Counted from the stretch's first letter, positions 53,288-61,676 are shown. The stretch: DNA of 64,000 bases from Ardenticatenaceae bacterium (GCA_020634435.1 JACKBS010000014.1:186001-250000), one strand, 5' to 3'. Notes: generated from the sequence alone by a model not told the origin. Translations and numbers: made by a program.

Positions 53288-55933
53288 ATGATACCTAAAA
53301 CGATCGGTCGTTACCGAATCAAAGCAGAACTCGGTCGTGGCGGGATGTCAACAGTTTATCTAGCACATGATCCCCGGTTTGAGCGGGATGTGGCCATTAA
53401 ACTGCTGCCTCTCGAACTACTTCACCAACCCACCTTCCGTCGCCGGTTTGAGCGCGAAGCGAAGGTAGTTGCCTCTCTGGATCACCCCGCAATTGTACCC
53501 GTCTATGATTTTGGCGAAGAAGATGGCCAGCCTTTTCTAGTGATGCGCTTTATGACCGGTGGCTCGCTTGGCGAGCGGCTAAAGCAAGGGGCCATTTCTA
53601 TTGCCGAATCGGCACGCATTATGGCCAAACTGGCACCAGCGCTGGACGAGGTGCATGTACATGGTGTCATCCATCGTGATTTAAAGCCGAGCAATATTTT
53701 GTTTGACCAGCGCAACGAGCCATACATCTCTGATTTTGGCACCGCCAAACTCAAATTTGCCCACACCAAGCTGACCGACACAGGTGGCGCAGTGGGCACC
53801 CCGGCATACATGAGCCCAGAGCAAATACAAGGGGAAGCAGAGCTAGACGGCCGTTCCGACATCTACACACTCGGCGTTATTCTGTTTGAAATGCTGACGG
53901 GCAAACATCCGTACCAAACCAACACGCCCATCGCCGTGGCTGTGAAGCATATGTTTGAGCCGGTGCCAAACCTACAAGAAATGTCCCCAGACCTGCCGCT
54001 TGCCTGCCAGGAAGTCATTGTCCAAGCGATGGCCAAGCAAAAAGAGCACCGATATCGGACGGCCGTTGATTTTGCCAACGCTCTGGAAGAAGTTGCCGAA
54101 ACCGTGGGCGATTCGCAGACGGTGGTAGCCGCAGAAAAAGCACCTGGCGAACGGTATGCGCTTATCATTGCCAACTATGAATATGATGACCCCACGCTGG
54201 CGCAGCTCATTAAGCCAACGGCCAACATTCACACGCTGGCCTACGTGCTGCAAAATCCCGCAGTAGGCGGTTTCCGTGAAGTGCATACGCTTATCAACGA
54301 ATCCGCCGATGGCGTACGCCGGGCCATCTCTCAATTTTTTGCTGATCGCAGCCGAGAAGATTTGCTGCTGCTGTATTTTATGGGACACGCTGCGCTGGGA
54401 ACGCGCGGCCAGCTCTATTTGGCGGTGAAAGACACCGAACATGAGCTGCTGCGCGGCACGGCCATTCCCGCTCGTTTCATTGCTGATGAGATGGACAACA
54501 GCCTGTCTGAACAGCAAATTTTGGTCATGGATTGCTACTACAGCGACACCGTGCCTGCGGAATCAGCCAGCGCGGTGGGGCGCGACGTGAACACATCGGA
54601 CACGTTTGCCCACAACGGCTTTAAACGCGTTGTGGTGACCGCCAACGACAGTACACAGTACAACTGGGCCAAGGATAAGGTTCAAGGCCATGCGGAACCG
54701 TCACTGTTTACCGAGCATTTTGTCCAGGGGCTGCTCAGCGGGGCAGCGGATACCGACCACGATGGCAAAGTCACGATTGATGATGTGTTTGCCTACGTAA
54801 AACAGCAGCTTACAACCGTTACTTCGGAACGGCCGTCTCAAGTCCCGCGCAAATGGGTGCCGTATGCTTACCAGGATGCTTCTGACCTAATCATTGCCTG
54901 CAATCCCAACTACCAGATTGCCCAGGTAATTGAGCAAGAAAAATCCAATGCCCATTTCTTAGGCGAGTCCGAAAAGCCAGAGCGAGAAAAGCGAGAACGG
55001 CCGTATCCTTCGCCAGTGGCCCATTTGTTGAAGCGGCCTGCCCTGTGGCTGGCGGGTCTGGCCATGCTGGCGACCATCATCATTGTGCTGGTCGCGGGCC
55101 AGCCGTGGAGCGTTGGCGCAGAAAACCTGGCTGCCAACGCAGATGAAACCTCAGCCAACAATGCTGATAGTTCCACACCCCTGGTTGTGGCAACGGGCAC
55201 CAAACCCGCTACCTCTACCGAGAGTCTGGATGTAGTATTTACCCCCACGGCCGCTGCCTCTAAAACGGCTACAGCTCAACCAACCGCTACCGCGACGACC
55301 AGCCCAACGGCGACTAATTCACCAGAACCGACCATTGAACCAACCACGGTGATGGAAACGGCCGTTTCTGAAACGCTACCCGCCACTGCCCTACTTTCCT
55401 CTAGCTTGTACGTAAGCCCAGACAGCAACGCGCAGGAAGTCACCTTCATAGGCGTGGGCGAACAGGTCAGCGTGTTGGGGCGCTCGGAAGTAGGCGACTG
55501 GTTCTACGTACAGACCGATTCCGGCAAAGCGGGCTTTGTTTACGGCCCACGTCTAGATTGGCCGGGCGATTTTGCCTCACTGCCAGTTGTGTCGGACACA
55601 GACGTTGCCAGCGCCATTACTCCTCCCACAACCAACAGCAGCTGTGGTGGCAGCGCCTGCCCCACCCTCACCATGATGATTTATCCGCTGCCCGGCACCC
55701 GCTGCGAAGCCAGCAGCAAATACCGCACGGTTTACATGCAGGGTCAGGGTGGCAACGGCCGTTACACCTATTATTGGAATGGCCTCATGGTAGGCGGCCC
55801 TACAGCCGATGGCTTTGGCTTTGAAGTAAGCAGCGCCGACGGTTCGGCCGTGATTGGCACCGGCAAGGTCATCTCTGAAGACGGGCAGGTTGTGCAAATG
55901 GAATTATTCGTGGACGATTTCAGCTGCAATTAG
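53288..55933 (+). CDS. Ser/Thr protein kinase fused to a caspase-like domain, membrane helix and SH3b domain
   Basis: 881 residues. Residues 8-270 are a Hanks-type kinase with intact motifs: glycine loop LGRGGMSTVY, Lys38, HRDLKPSN (129-136) and DFG (149-151). Residues 288-540 resemble the C14 caspase fold, starting RYALIIANYEYDDP, with the catalytic dyad present as His367 (YFMGHAAL) and Cys416 (VMDCYYSD). A transmembrane helix (about 584-604) follows, then a Thr-rich stalk, an SH3b domain (about 690-770, SLYVSPDSNAQEV) and a final beta domain. Kinase and caspase would be cytosolic and SH3b outside. This suggests a receptor turning a surface signal into phosphorylation and proteolysis. Confidence 0.88.
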   Translation: MIPKTIGRYRIKAELGRGGMSTVYLAHDPRFERDVAIKLLPLELLHQPTFRRRFEREAKVVASLDHPAIVPVYDFGEEDGQPFLVMRFMTGGSLGERLKQGAISIAESARIMAKLAPALDEVHVHGVIHRDLKPSNILFDQRNEPYISDFGTAKLKFAHTKLTDTGGAVGTPAYMSPEQIQGEAELDGRSDIYTLGVILFEMLTGKHPYQTNTPIAVAVKHMFEPVPNLQEMSPDLPLACQEVIVQAMAKQKEHRYRTAVDFANALEEVAETVGDSQTVVAAEKAPGERYALIIANYEYDDPTLAQLIKPTANIHTLAYVLQNPAVGGFREVHTLINESADGVRRAISQFFADRSREDLLLLYFMGHAALGTRGQLYLAVKDTEHELLRGTAIPARFIADEMDNSLSEQQILVMDCYYSDTVPAESASAVGRDVNTSDTFAHNGFKRVVVTANDSTQYNWAKDKVQGHAEPSLFTEHFVQGLLSGAADTDHDGKVTIDDVFAYVKQQLTTVTSERPSQVPRKWVPYAYQDASDLIIACNPNYQIAQVIEQEKSNAHFLGESEKPEREKRERPYPSPVAHLLKRPALWLAGLAMLATIIIVLVAGQPWSVGAENLAANADETSANNADSSTPLVVATGTKPATSTESLDVVFTPTAAASKTATAQPTATATTSPTATNSPEPTIEPTTVMETAVSETLPATALLSSSLYVSPDSNAQEVTFIGVGEQVSVLGRSEVGDWFYVQTDSGKAGFVYGPRLDWPGDFASLPVVSDTDVASAITPPTTNSSCGGSACPTLTMMIYPLPGTRCEASSKYRTVYMQGQGGNGRYTYYWNGLMVGGPTADGFGFEVSSADGSAVIGTGKVISEDGQVVQMELFVDDFSCN

Positions 55934-55962
55934 TTGACAGCGCCACCAACCTTTGCTAAACT
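55934..55962 (+). promoter_or_regulatory. Promoter of the lysine operon leader
   Basis: A perfect TTGACA, a 17-bp spacer and TAAACT, located immediately after the kinase gene. The -10 box ends 8 nt before the ATG of the first leader peptide, so that peptide would be read from a leaderless RNA. Confidence 0.75.
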
Positions 55963-55970
55963 GCCGCCCG

Positions 55971-56048
55971 ATGAACAAAAATTCAAGTGCAATCCTCACC
56001 CTGAAGAAGGCTAAGAAGCAAAACAGAGACCACTGCGTCATCTGGTAG
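55971..56048 (+). CDS. Lysine-rich leader peptide 1 of the lysW operon
   Basis: A 25-codon frame that begins MNKNSSAILTL and ends KKAKKQNRDHCVIW before TAG. Five of its 25 codons are Lys, four of them in a KK-A-KK block. It starts 8 nt after the promoter -10 box. The stop codon is 25 nt before terminator 1. The bases of its last codons (CATC, 56039-56042, and GGT, 56044-56046) can pair with GATG and ACC in the left arm and loop of that terminator (56084-56090), which gives a modest antiterminator. I infer an attenuator sensing charged tRNA-Lys; translation has not been shown. Confidence 0.65.
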   Translation: MNKNSSAILTLKKAKKQNRDHCVIW

Positions 56049-56073
56049 TTGTGCTTGCCTGAGTTACTTTTTC

Positions 56074-56110
56074 AAAGCGCCCCACCGATGACGGTGGGGC
56101 GCTTTTTTTT
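56074..56110 (+). terminator. Attenuator terminator 1
   Basis: Perfect stem AAAGCGCCCCACCG / CGGTGGGGCGCTTT with the tetraloop ATGA, then a T run. It lies between leader peptides 1 and 2. Confidence 0.93.
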
Positions 56111-56124
56111 TGCCAAAGATTCAA

Positions 56125-56187
56125 ATGAACCTACAACTTTTTATCAAGAAGCAGAACAAGAAGAACAAGCCAGATTTTTTCTGGTGA
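56125..56187 (+). CDS. Lysine-rich leader peptide 2 of the lysW operon
   Basis: A 20-codon frame, MNLQLFIKKQNKKNKPDFFW, with five Lys codons between 56146 and 56169. Around it all four attenuator segments are visible. CCAGA (56170-56174) can pair with TCTGG (56180-56184). CTGGTGAG (56181-56188), which includes the last codon and stop, can instead pair with CTTACCAG (56235-56242). The latter is part of the left arm of terminator 2. A ribosome stalled on the Lys codons would cover the first segment and favour the antiterminator; one reaching the stop would favour termination. There is no clear ribosome-binding site. Confidence 0.7.
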   Translation: MNLQLFIKKQNKKNKPDFFW

Positions 56188-56227
56188 GTCTTGCTTGCTG
56201 CACCCTTGTCGCAAGAAACGTCTTCTC

Positions 56228-56268
56228 AGGCGAGCTTACCAGAAAAGAGGTAAGCCCGCCTTTTTTTG
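56228..56268 (+). terminator. Attenuator terminator 2, directly before lysW
   Basis: AGGCGAGCTTACC (56228-56240) pairs with GGTAAGCCCGCCT (56249-56261) with one internal mismatch and an 8-nt loop, followed by seven T. It stands 55 bp upstream of the lysW start. Confidence 0.88.
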
Positions 56269-56323
56269 TTTAGGCAGATTAGACCAATCTCAAAATTATT
56301 CAAACCAAATGGAGGTTTAAATC

Positions 56324-56494
56324 ATGGAAACGGTCAATTGTGTGGAATGTGCTGGTGAAGTGGAAGTTGCTGACGATGTGATGGTTGGCGAGATTTTGGA
56401 ATGCCCTGAATGTGGTGCCGAGCTGGAAGTTATGAGCACCAACCCGATCACCATCACGCTAGCACCTGAAGTTGAAGAGGATTGGGGTGAATAG
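56324..56494 (+). CDS. lysW: Lysine biosynthesis carrier protein LysW
   Basis: A 56-residue acidic zinc-ribbon protein. It has the two zinc Cys pairs (CVEC at 6-9, CPEC at 27-30) and the invariant C-terminus EDWGE, whose terminal Glu side-chain carboxylate is the attachment point for alpha-aminoadipate. The intermediates of lysine synthesis stay bound to it from the LysX to the LysK step. GGAGG lies 8 nt upstream of the ATG. lysX begins 3 bp after its stop. Confidence 0.95.
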   Translation: METVNCVECAGEVEVADDVMVGEILECPECGAELEVMSTNPITITLAPEVEEDWGE

Positions 56495-56497
56495 CTA

Positions 56498-57394
56498 ATG
56501 CGTATCGGGATTTTGTTTTCACGAATTCGGCAGGAAGAGAAGCTGATTGTCCAGGCGCTTGAGGCACGCGGCGTGAATTATGAGCTGATTGACGTACGCG
56601 AGGCCGTGTTTGATCTGGAACGGCCGTCTGCCTGGCAGCAGTATAATGTCATTCTGGAGCGATGTGTTAGCCATTCGCAGGCAATGGCGGCACTGCAAAT
56701 TTTGGGCATGTGGGGCATACCGTGCGTCAACAACGCCCACGTGGCCCAGGTGTGCGGCAGCAAACTCGAAACGTCGCTGGCGCTGACCGCCGCAGGCGTG
56801 CCGTCGCCCCGCGTGCAAATTGCCACAACGCCGGAAGCAGCCCTAACGGCCATCGAGGCGATGGGTTATCCGGTTGTGCTCAAACCCGCCATCGGCTCTT
56901 GGGGGCGGCTGCTGGCCAAAGTGAATGATCGTGAAGCGGCCGAAGCGCTGCTGGAACACAAAAGTACACTCGGCTCGTACCAGCATTCCATCTTTTACAT
57001 TCAAGAATATGTCGCCAAGCCAGACCGGGACATTCGCAGTTTTGTGGTGGGCGACGAGACAATCTGCGCCATCACCCGCCACTCGGCGCACTGGATCACC
57101 AACACAGCACGCGGCGGTACGGCCGAAAATTGCCCCATCACCCCAGAGCTGGACCGCTTATCGCGAGCCGCGGCCCAAGCGGTCGGCGGCGGTGTGGTGG
57201 CCGTCGATTTGCTGGAGGATGCAGACGGCCGTTTGCTCGTCAATGAAGTCAACTACACGATGGAATTCCGCAACAGCATCGCGCCAACAGGCGTGGACAT
57301 CCCCGGACGCATTGTAGAATACGTGCTGCAAGTGGGTGAAACCGCAACGAGTTGGCCCTTAGTTACGGCCGTTCCCAACGGAGCGACGGCATGA
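56498..57394 (+). CDS. lysX: Alpha-aminoadipate--LysW ligase LysX
   Basis: An ATP-grasp ligase of 298 residues, related to RimK, that joins alpha-aminoadipate to the C-terminal Glu of LysW. The N-terminus RIGILFSRIRQEEKLIVQAL and the blocks YPVVLKPAIGSWGRLLAKV, FYIQEYVAKPDRDIRSFVVG, TARGGTAENCPITPEL and VNEVNYTMEFRNS are typical of LysX. Related ArgX enzymes use glutamate for arginine; the operon contents and Lys-rich leaders favour lysine. The 3' end overlaps the next gene by 4 bp (ATGA). Confidence 0.93.
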   Translation: MRIGILFSRIRQEEKLIVQALEARGVNYELIDVREAVFDLERPSAWQQYNVILERCVSHSQAMAALQILGMWGIPCVNNAHVAQVCGSKLETSLALTAAGVPSPRVQIATTPEAALTAIEAMGYPVVLKPAIGSWGRLLAKVNDREAAEALLEHKSTLGSYQHSIFYIQEYVAKPDRDIRSFVVGDETICAITRHSAHWITNTARGGTAENCPITPELDRLSRAAAQAVGGGVVAVDLLEDADGRLLVNEVNYTMEFRNSIAPTGVDIPGRIVEYVLQVGETATSWPLVTAVPNGATA

Positions 57395-58419
57395 CGATCA
57401 ACGTTTCCATCGTTGGCGGATCGGGTTATGTGGGCGGCGAACTGCTGCGACTGCTGCTGGGGCATCCGCATTTGAGCGTGCAGCAGATCACCTCGCAGCA
57501 GAATGCGGGCAGCTTTGTCCATGGCGTGCATCCCAACCTGCGCGGCGCAACCCGGCTCAAATTCAGTTCGGTTGAGACGCTAGAACCGTGCGATCTGCTT
57601 TTTCTGGCCCTGCCTCATGGCCGGGCTGCCGAGCAAATCGAGCAGTTTGCCAGCCTGGCCCCACGCATCATCGATCTCTCGGCCGATTTTCGGCTGCATG
57701 ATTCGGCCGCATATGAAGAATGGTACGGCCGTTCCCACCCCGCGCCCGAATGGCTGGGCAAGTTTGTCTACGGCCTGCCGGAGCTGCACCGCAAAGAACT
57801 ACGCGAAGCCAACTATGTCAGCGGCGTGGGCTGCAACGCAACGGCCGTTAATCTGGCCTTGGCTCCGTTGGCGCGTGAAGGACTCATCCGGCAGGCCATT
57901 ATCGAGGTGAAAGTGGGGTCATCTGAAGGCGGCAACAGCTTCAGCGCCGCCAGCCACCACCCGGAACGCAGCGGCGCACTGCGCTCGTTTGCGCCAACGG
58001 GCCACCGCCACCAGGCAGAAATGGTTCAGGAACTGGGCAACTTTGAGCTGCACTTTTCGGCAACGGCCGTTGAACTGGTACGGGGCATCTTGTGCACAGC
58101 GCACGTCTTCCTGAACCAGGACGTGACCGAAATGGAAATGTGGAAATTGTACCGCGCCACTTATGGCAGCGAGCCATTTGTGCGACTGGTAAATGAACGC
58201 AAAGGCATCTACCGCTATCCCGAGCCGAAAATCCTGGCAGGCAGCAATTTTTTCGACGTGGGTTTTGCCAAAGATGAGCGCAGCGGGCGCATTGTGGTGC
58301 TGAGTGCGATTGACAATTTGATGAAAGGCGCGGCAGGAACGGCCGTACAAGCCATGAACCTCATGCTAGATTATCCAGAAACGACGGGCCTCACCTTTAC
58401 GGGCCTACATCCGATATAG
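57391..58419 (+). CDS. lysY: LysW-gamma-aminoadipyl-phosphate reductase LysY (ArgC family)
   Basis: 342 residues. NADPH-dependent reduction of the LysW-bound acyl phosphate to the semialdehyde. It has the Rossmann start SIVGGSGYVGGELLRLLLGH and the catalytic Cys148 in VSGVGCNATAVNLAL. The family motif after it is VGSSEGGNSFSAASHHPE. I start at the ATG at 57391, coupled to the lysX stop. A sequence of this family could also serve arginine synthesis; context decides for LysW. Confidence 0.93.
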   Translation: MTINVSIVGGSGYVGGELLRLLLGHPHLSVQQITSQQNAGSFVHGVHPNLRGATRLKFSSVETLEPCDLLFLALPHGRAAEQIEQFASLAPRIIDLSADFRLHDSAAYEEWYGRSHPAPEWLGKFVYGLPELHRKELREANYVSGVGCNATAVNLALAPLAREGLIRQAIIEVKVGSSEGGNSFSAASHHPERSGALRSFAPTGHRHQAEMVQELGNFELHFSATAVELVRGILCTAHVFLNQDVTEMEMWKLYRATYGSEPFVRLVNERKGIYRYPEPKILAGSNFFDVGFAKDERSGRIVVLSAIDNLMKGAAGTAVQAMNLMLDYPETTGLTFTGLHPI

Positions 58420-58421
58420 AA

Positions 58422-58473
58422 CCACAGATTTCACAGATTCAATTCTTATCTGTGCCATCTGCATAATCTGTGG
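58422..58473. repeat. Nested inverted repeat between lysY and lysZ
   Basis: The outer arms CCACAGATT (58422-58430) and AATCTGTGG (58465-58473) enclose a second perfect stem CACAGAT (58432-58438) and ATCTGTG (58448-58454). Such CACAGATT-type intergenic repeats resemble dispersed short repeats I know from other environmental bacteria. Confidence 0.75.
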
Positions 58474-58491
58474 ATGAACAAGGAGAAAACC

Positions 58492-59322
58492 ATGATCATT
58501 ATAAAAGTTGGCGGCGGCGAAGGGATCAACTACGATGCCGTTTGCGACGATATTGCTCAGCTGTGGCGCGAAGGCCAGCAGCTCATCTTTATTCACGGCG
58601 GGTCGCATCGTACCAACGTGGTGGCCGAAGCGCTGGGCCATCCGCCGCAGTTTGTCACCTCACCATCTGGCTACACCAGCCGCCTGACCGACCGAGCAGC
58701 ACTGGAAATTTTCCAGATGGTTTACTGCGGCCAAATCAACAAGACGTTGGTGGAACGCTTGCAGCGGCGCGGCGTGAATGCTGTCGGGCTGTCAGGCATT
58801 GACGGCCGTATCTGGCAAGGTCCGCGCAAAAATGTGATCAAAGTGGTGGAAAACGGCCGTACCCGCATCCTCCGCAACAACTACACCGGCACCGTCACCC
58901 AGGTCAATTACGCCTTCCTGCAAAATTTGTTGGATGCGGGCTGCCTGCCCGTGCTCACTCCCCCAGCCATCAGCTTTGAGGGCGAGGCGATGAATGTGGA
59001 TGGCGACCGGGCCGCTGCCGCCACCGCTGCCGCCTTCCGCGCCGAGGAGCTGCTCATCCTCTCCAACGTACCTGGCGTCCTGCGCCAGTTTCCCGACGAG
59101 GCCAGCCTCATACCCCAACTCCACGCCGACCAGATTGACCAGGTGGCTGAGGCATACGCGCAAGGCCGTATGCGGATCAAACTGCTGGGGGCGCAAGAAG
59201 CATCGGCCCAAGGCGTGCGCCGCGTGGTATTGGGCGATGCCCGAGGCCAGCAGCCAATCCTCCGAGCGCTAGACGGTCAGGGCACAATCATCACTCAGCC
59301 TCAACCTGAGATGACCGCATGA
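58492..59322 (+). CDS. lysZ: LysW-aminoadipate kinase LysZ (ArgB family)
   Basis: A 276-residue amino acid kinase that phosphorylates the side-chain carboxylate of LysW-bound aminoadipate. Visible are MIIIKVGGGEGINYDAV (phosphate loop), LIFIHGGSHRTNVVAE, NVDGDRAAAATAAAFRAEEL and LLILSNVPGVL. GGAG lies 8 nt before the ATG at 58492; an in-frame ATG six codons upstream lacks this. It is separated from lysY by the nested repeat. Confidence 0.93.
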   Translation: MIIIKVGGGEGINYDAVCDDIAQLWREGQQLIFIHGGSHRTNVVAEALGHPPQFVTSPSGYTSRLTDRAALEIFQMVYCGQINKTLVERLQRRGVNAVGLSGIDGRIWQGPRKNVIKVVENGRTRILRNNYTGTVTQVNYAFLQNLLDAGCLPVLTPPAISFEGEAMNVDGDRAAAATAAAFRAEELLILSNVPGVLRQFPDEASLIPQLHADQIDQVAEAYAQGRMRIKLLGAQEASAQGVRRVVLGDARGQQPILRALDGQGTIITQPQPEMTA

Positions 59323-59333
59323 AATTAATATCC

Positions 59334-59360
59334 GCAGATTACACAGATTACGCAGATTTT
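59334..59360 (+). repeat. Three tandem 9-bp units between lysZ and lysJ
   Basis: GCAGATTAC, ACAGATTAC and GCAGATTTT in direct repeat. Immediately after comes CTTCGCGCCTTTGCGTTAAA, another low-complexity sequence of the sort found between genes in many environmental genomes. No function is evident. Confidence 0.75.
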
Positions 59361-59413
59361 TTGTCTCCTCTGCACCTTCGCGCCTTTGCGTTAAATTTTG
59401 TTTCGGGGATGTT

Positions 59414-60607
59414 ATGAGCAATATTTTTCAGCAGGAAGACGATTTTGGCAGCGGTGTTTACGCCAAGCGGGAGGTCGCGATTGTGCGCGGTGAGGGCACG
59501 ACGGTTTGGGATGCCAACGGCCGTTCCTACCTCGATTGCGCCGCAGGCATTGGCGTGGCCAACGTGGGACACTGCCATCCACAGGTGGTAGCCGCCATCA
59601 CCACCCAGGCCAACCAGCTCATCACCTGCCAAGAGATGTTTTACAACGACCAACGCGCTACATTCCAGGCTCGCCTTGCTGCCGCGCTACCTGGTGATTT
59701 GAACCGCGTCTACCTGTGCAACTCCGGCACCGAAGCGGTGGAAGCAGCCATCAAATTTGCCCGCCTCAGCACTGGGCGGCCTGGCATTGTGGCGGCCATG
59801 CGCGGCTTTCACGGCCGAACGCTCGGCGCACTGTCCGCCACACACAAAAAAGAGTATCGCCAGCCGTTTGAACCACTGGTCAGCCAGTTCAGCCACGTGC
59901 CGTTTGGCAACAGCACTCGGCTCGATGAGGCAATTACCGAGCAAACGGCCGCTGTCATCCTCGAAATTGTGCAGGGTGAAGGGGGTGTACGCCTCGCTAA
60001 CGCCGATTACTTCCACGAAGCGCAGCGGCTGTGCCAGGAACGGGGGGCGCTGCTAATCATCGACGAGGTGCAAACCGGATACGGCCGTACCGGACGCCTC
60101 TTCGCCTGTGAACATTTCAACCTTGTACCCGATCTCCTATGCCTGGGCAAAGCAATGGCGGGTGGACTGCCGATGGGCGCGGTGGGAATTGGTCCCCGCG
60201 TGCAAAATTTAGCGCCAGGGCTGCACGGCTCTACGTTTGGCGGCAATCCTCTGGCCTGTGCGGCGGGAACGGCCGTTCTCGACATCTTCCAGCAAACCGA
60301 TCTGGCCACCCGCGCGGCCACATTGGGTGACCAGTTCCGCACCCAAATCGAAGCACTAAACCTGCCGCTGGTGCGCGAGGTACGCGGCCTTGGCTTGATG
60401 ATTGGCATTGAGCTGCGCCAGCGGGCCATGCCGTTTGTACAGGCGCTCATGGACGAAGGCATCATCGCCCTGACCGCGGGCAGTACCGTCATTCGCCTGC
60501 TGCCGCCGCTCACCATCACCGCAGGGGAGCTGGACCACGTGGTAGCGGCTCTGGCCCGCGTCCTGACCAGCGAAAGGAGCACCGCCCGTGAACAGCTTCC
60601 CGCTTAA
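59414..60607 (+). CDS. lysJ: LysW-gamma-lysine aminotransferase LysJ
   Basis: A class-III PLP aminotransferase of 397 residues that converts the LysW-bound semialdehyde to LysW-lysine with glutamate as donor. Motifs are CNSGTEAVEAAIKFAR, IIDEVQTGYGRTG and the PLP Lys246 in LLCLGKAMAGG. Close relatives are acetylornithine aminotransferases (ArgD), which may also act here. The last 20 bp overlap lysK. Confidence 0.92.
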   Translation: MSNIFQQEDDFGSGVYAKREVAIVRGEGTTVWDANGRSYLDCAAGIGVANVGHCHPQVVAAITTQANQLITCQEMFYNDQRATFQARLAAALPGDLNRVYLCNSGTEAVEAAIKFARLSTGRPGIVAAMRGFHGRTLGALSATHKKEYRQPFEPLVSQFSHVPFGNSTRLDEAITEQTAAVILEIVQGEGGVRLANADYFHEAQRLCQERGALLIIDEVQTGYGRTGRLFACEHFNLVPDLLCLGKAMAGGLPMGAVGIGPRVQNLAPGLHGSTFGGNPLACAAGTAVLDIFQQTDLATRAATLGDQFRTQIEALNLPLVREVRGLGLMIGIELRQRAMPFVQALMDEGIIALTAGSTVIRLLPPLTITAGELDHVVAALARVLTSERSTAREQLPA

Positions 60608-61676
60608 CACCGATGAGGGGGCCATTGGCTTTTTGCAGCGGCTGGTGGAAATTCCGAGTTTGTCCGGGGCGGAAACGGCCGTTGCTCACTTCCTCATCCA
60701 GCAGATGAACCAGTCCGGCTTTGCGGCGCAGGTAGACGCCGCAGGCAATGCCGTCGGCGAACGCTGCTGCCCGGATGACAACGGGCAAATTACGCAAGAA
60801 ATTGTGCTGCTGGGGCACATGGACACCGTGCCCGGCGATATTCCCGTGCGGCAAGAAGATGGCAAGTTATACGGTCGGGGCAGCGTCGATGCGAAGGGGC
60901 CGCTGGCCAGCTTCATTGTCGCGGCGTCTCGTGCCAACCTGCCCACTGGCACCCGCCTCATCGTGGTGGGTGCGGTGGAGGAAGAGGCGGCGACATCCAA
61001 AGGGGCGCGACACGTCGCAAATCAGTTCCGGCCAAACCTGTGCCTCATCGGCGAACCGAGCGGTTGGGATGGCATTACCCTCGGCTACAAAGGGCGACTG
61101 CTCATTGATGCCTGCTTTGCCCAGCCGATGAGCCACACCGCCGGGTCGGAAAGCGGTGCCGCCGAGCTGGGCCTGAACTGGTACAACCAGGTTTTGGCCT
61201 TTATCAACCAGTTCAACGCCGGAAAATCGCGCCTGTTCGACCAGCTACTACCTTCCGTACGCGAACTGCACACCAGCAGCGATGGCCTGGAAAATCGGCT
61301 GGCCATCAAGCTGGGCATCCGCCTACCGCCCAATTTCAACGTACGGGATTTTGCCCAATGGCTGCGCGATCAGGCAGGTGAAGCCGGCACGATTCATACC
61401 TACGCCCACGAGCCAGCCATCCAAAGCAAGCGCACCAATCCGCTGGCGCAGGCGTTCAATCGGGCCATCCGGCAGACGGGCGGCGTGCCCAGCTACAAGC
61501 TCAAAACGGGCACGTCAGACATGAACGTGGTGGGGCCAATCTGGCGCTGTCCCATCGTGGCCTATGGCCCAGGCGACAGCTCCTTGGACCACACGCCCAA
61601 CGAGCACATCGAACTCACGGAATATTTACAGGCAATTGGGATGTTAGAGCAGGTATTAAGCAGTTTGCGCGTTTGA
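60588..61676 (+). CDS. lysK: LysW-lysine hydrolase LysK (M20 peptidase family)
   Basis: 362 residues, an M20 metallopeptidase that releases lysine from LysW in the last step. Metal ligands lie in LLGHMDTVPGDIPV, LYGRGSVDAKGPLA and VVGAVEEEAATSKG. The start is a GTG inside the end of lysJ. The 3' end overlaps the convergent O-antigen-ligase-like gene by 21 bp. It completes the set from LysW to free lysine; the earlier homocitrate and homoaconitate steps are not in the window. Confidence 0.93.
   Translation: MNSFPLNTDEGAIGFLQRLVEIPSLSGAETAVAHFLIQQMNQSGFAAQVDAAGNAVGERCCPDDNGQITQEIVLLGHMDTVPGDIPVRQEDGKLYGRGSVDAKGPLASFIVAASRANLPTGTRLIVVGAVEEEAATSKGARHVANQFRPNLCLIGEPSGWDGITLGYKGRLLIDACFAQPMSHTAGSESGAAELGLNWYNQVLAFINQFNAGKSRLFDQLLPSVRELHTSSDGLENRLAIKLGIRLPPNFNVRDFAQWLRDQAGEAGTIHTYAHEPAIQSKRTNPLAQAFNRAIRQTGGVPSYKLKTGTSDMNVVGPIWRCPIVAYGPGDSSLDHTPNEHIELTEYLQAIGMLEQVLSSLRV

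Noticed and set aside
56049..56273. 74-codon frame through the lysW leader
   Set aside because: It would be translated through both terminators, which explain this region better together with the two short leader peptides.
55963..56323. Lysine riboswitch or T-box in the lysW leader
   Set aside because: Neither the conserved L-box cores nor the T-box GGUGG-type antiterminator motif is present; the leader-peptide model accounts for the features seen.
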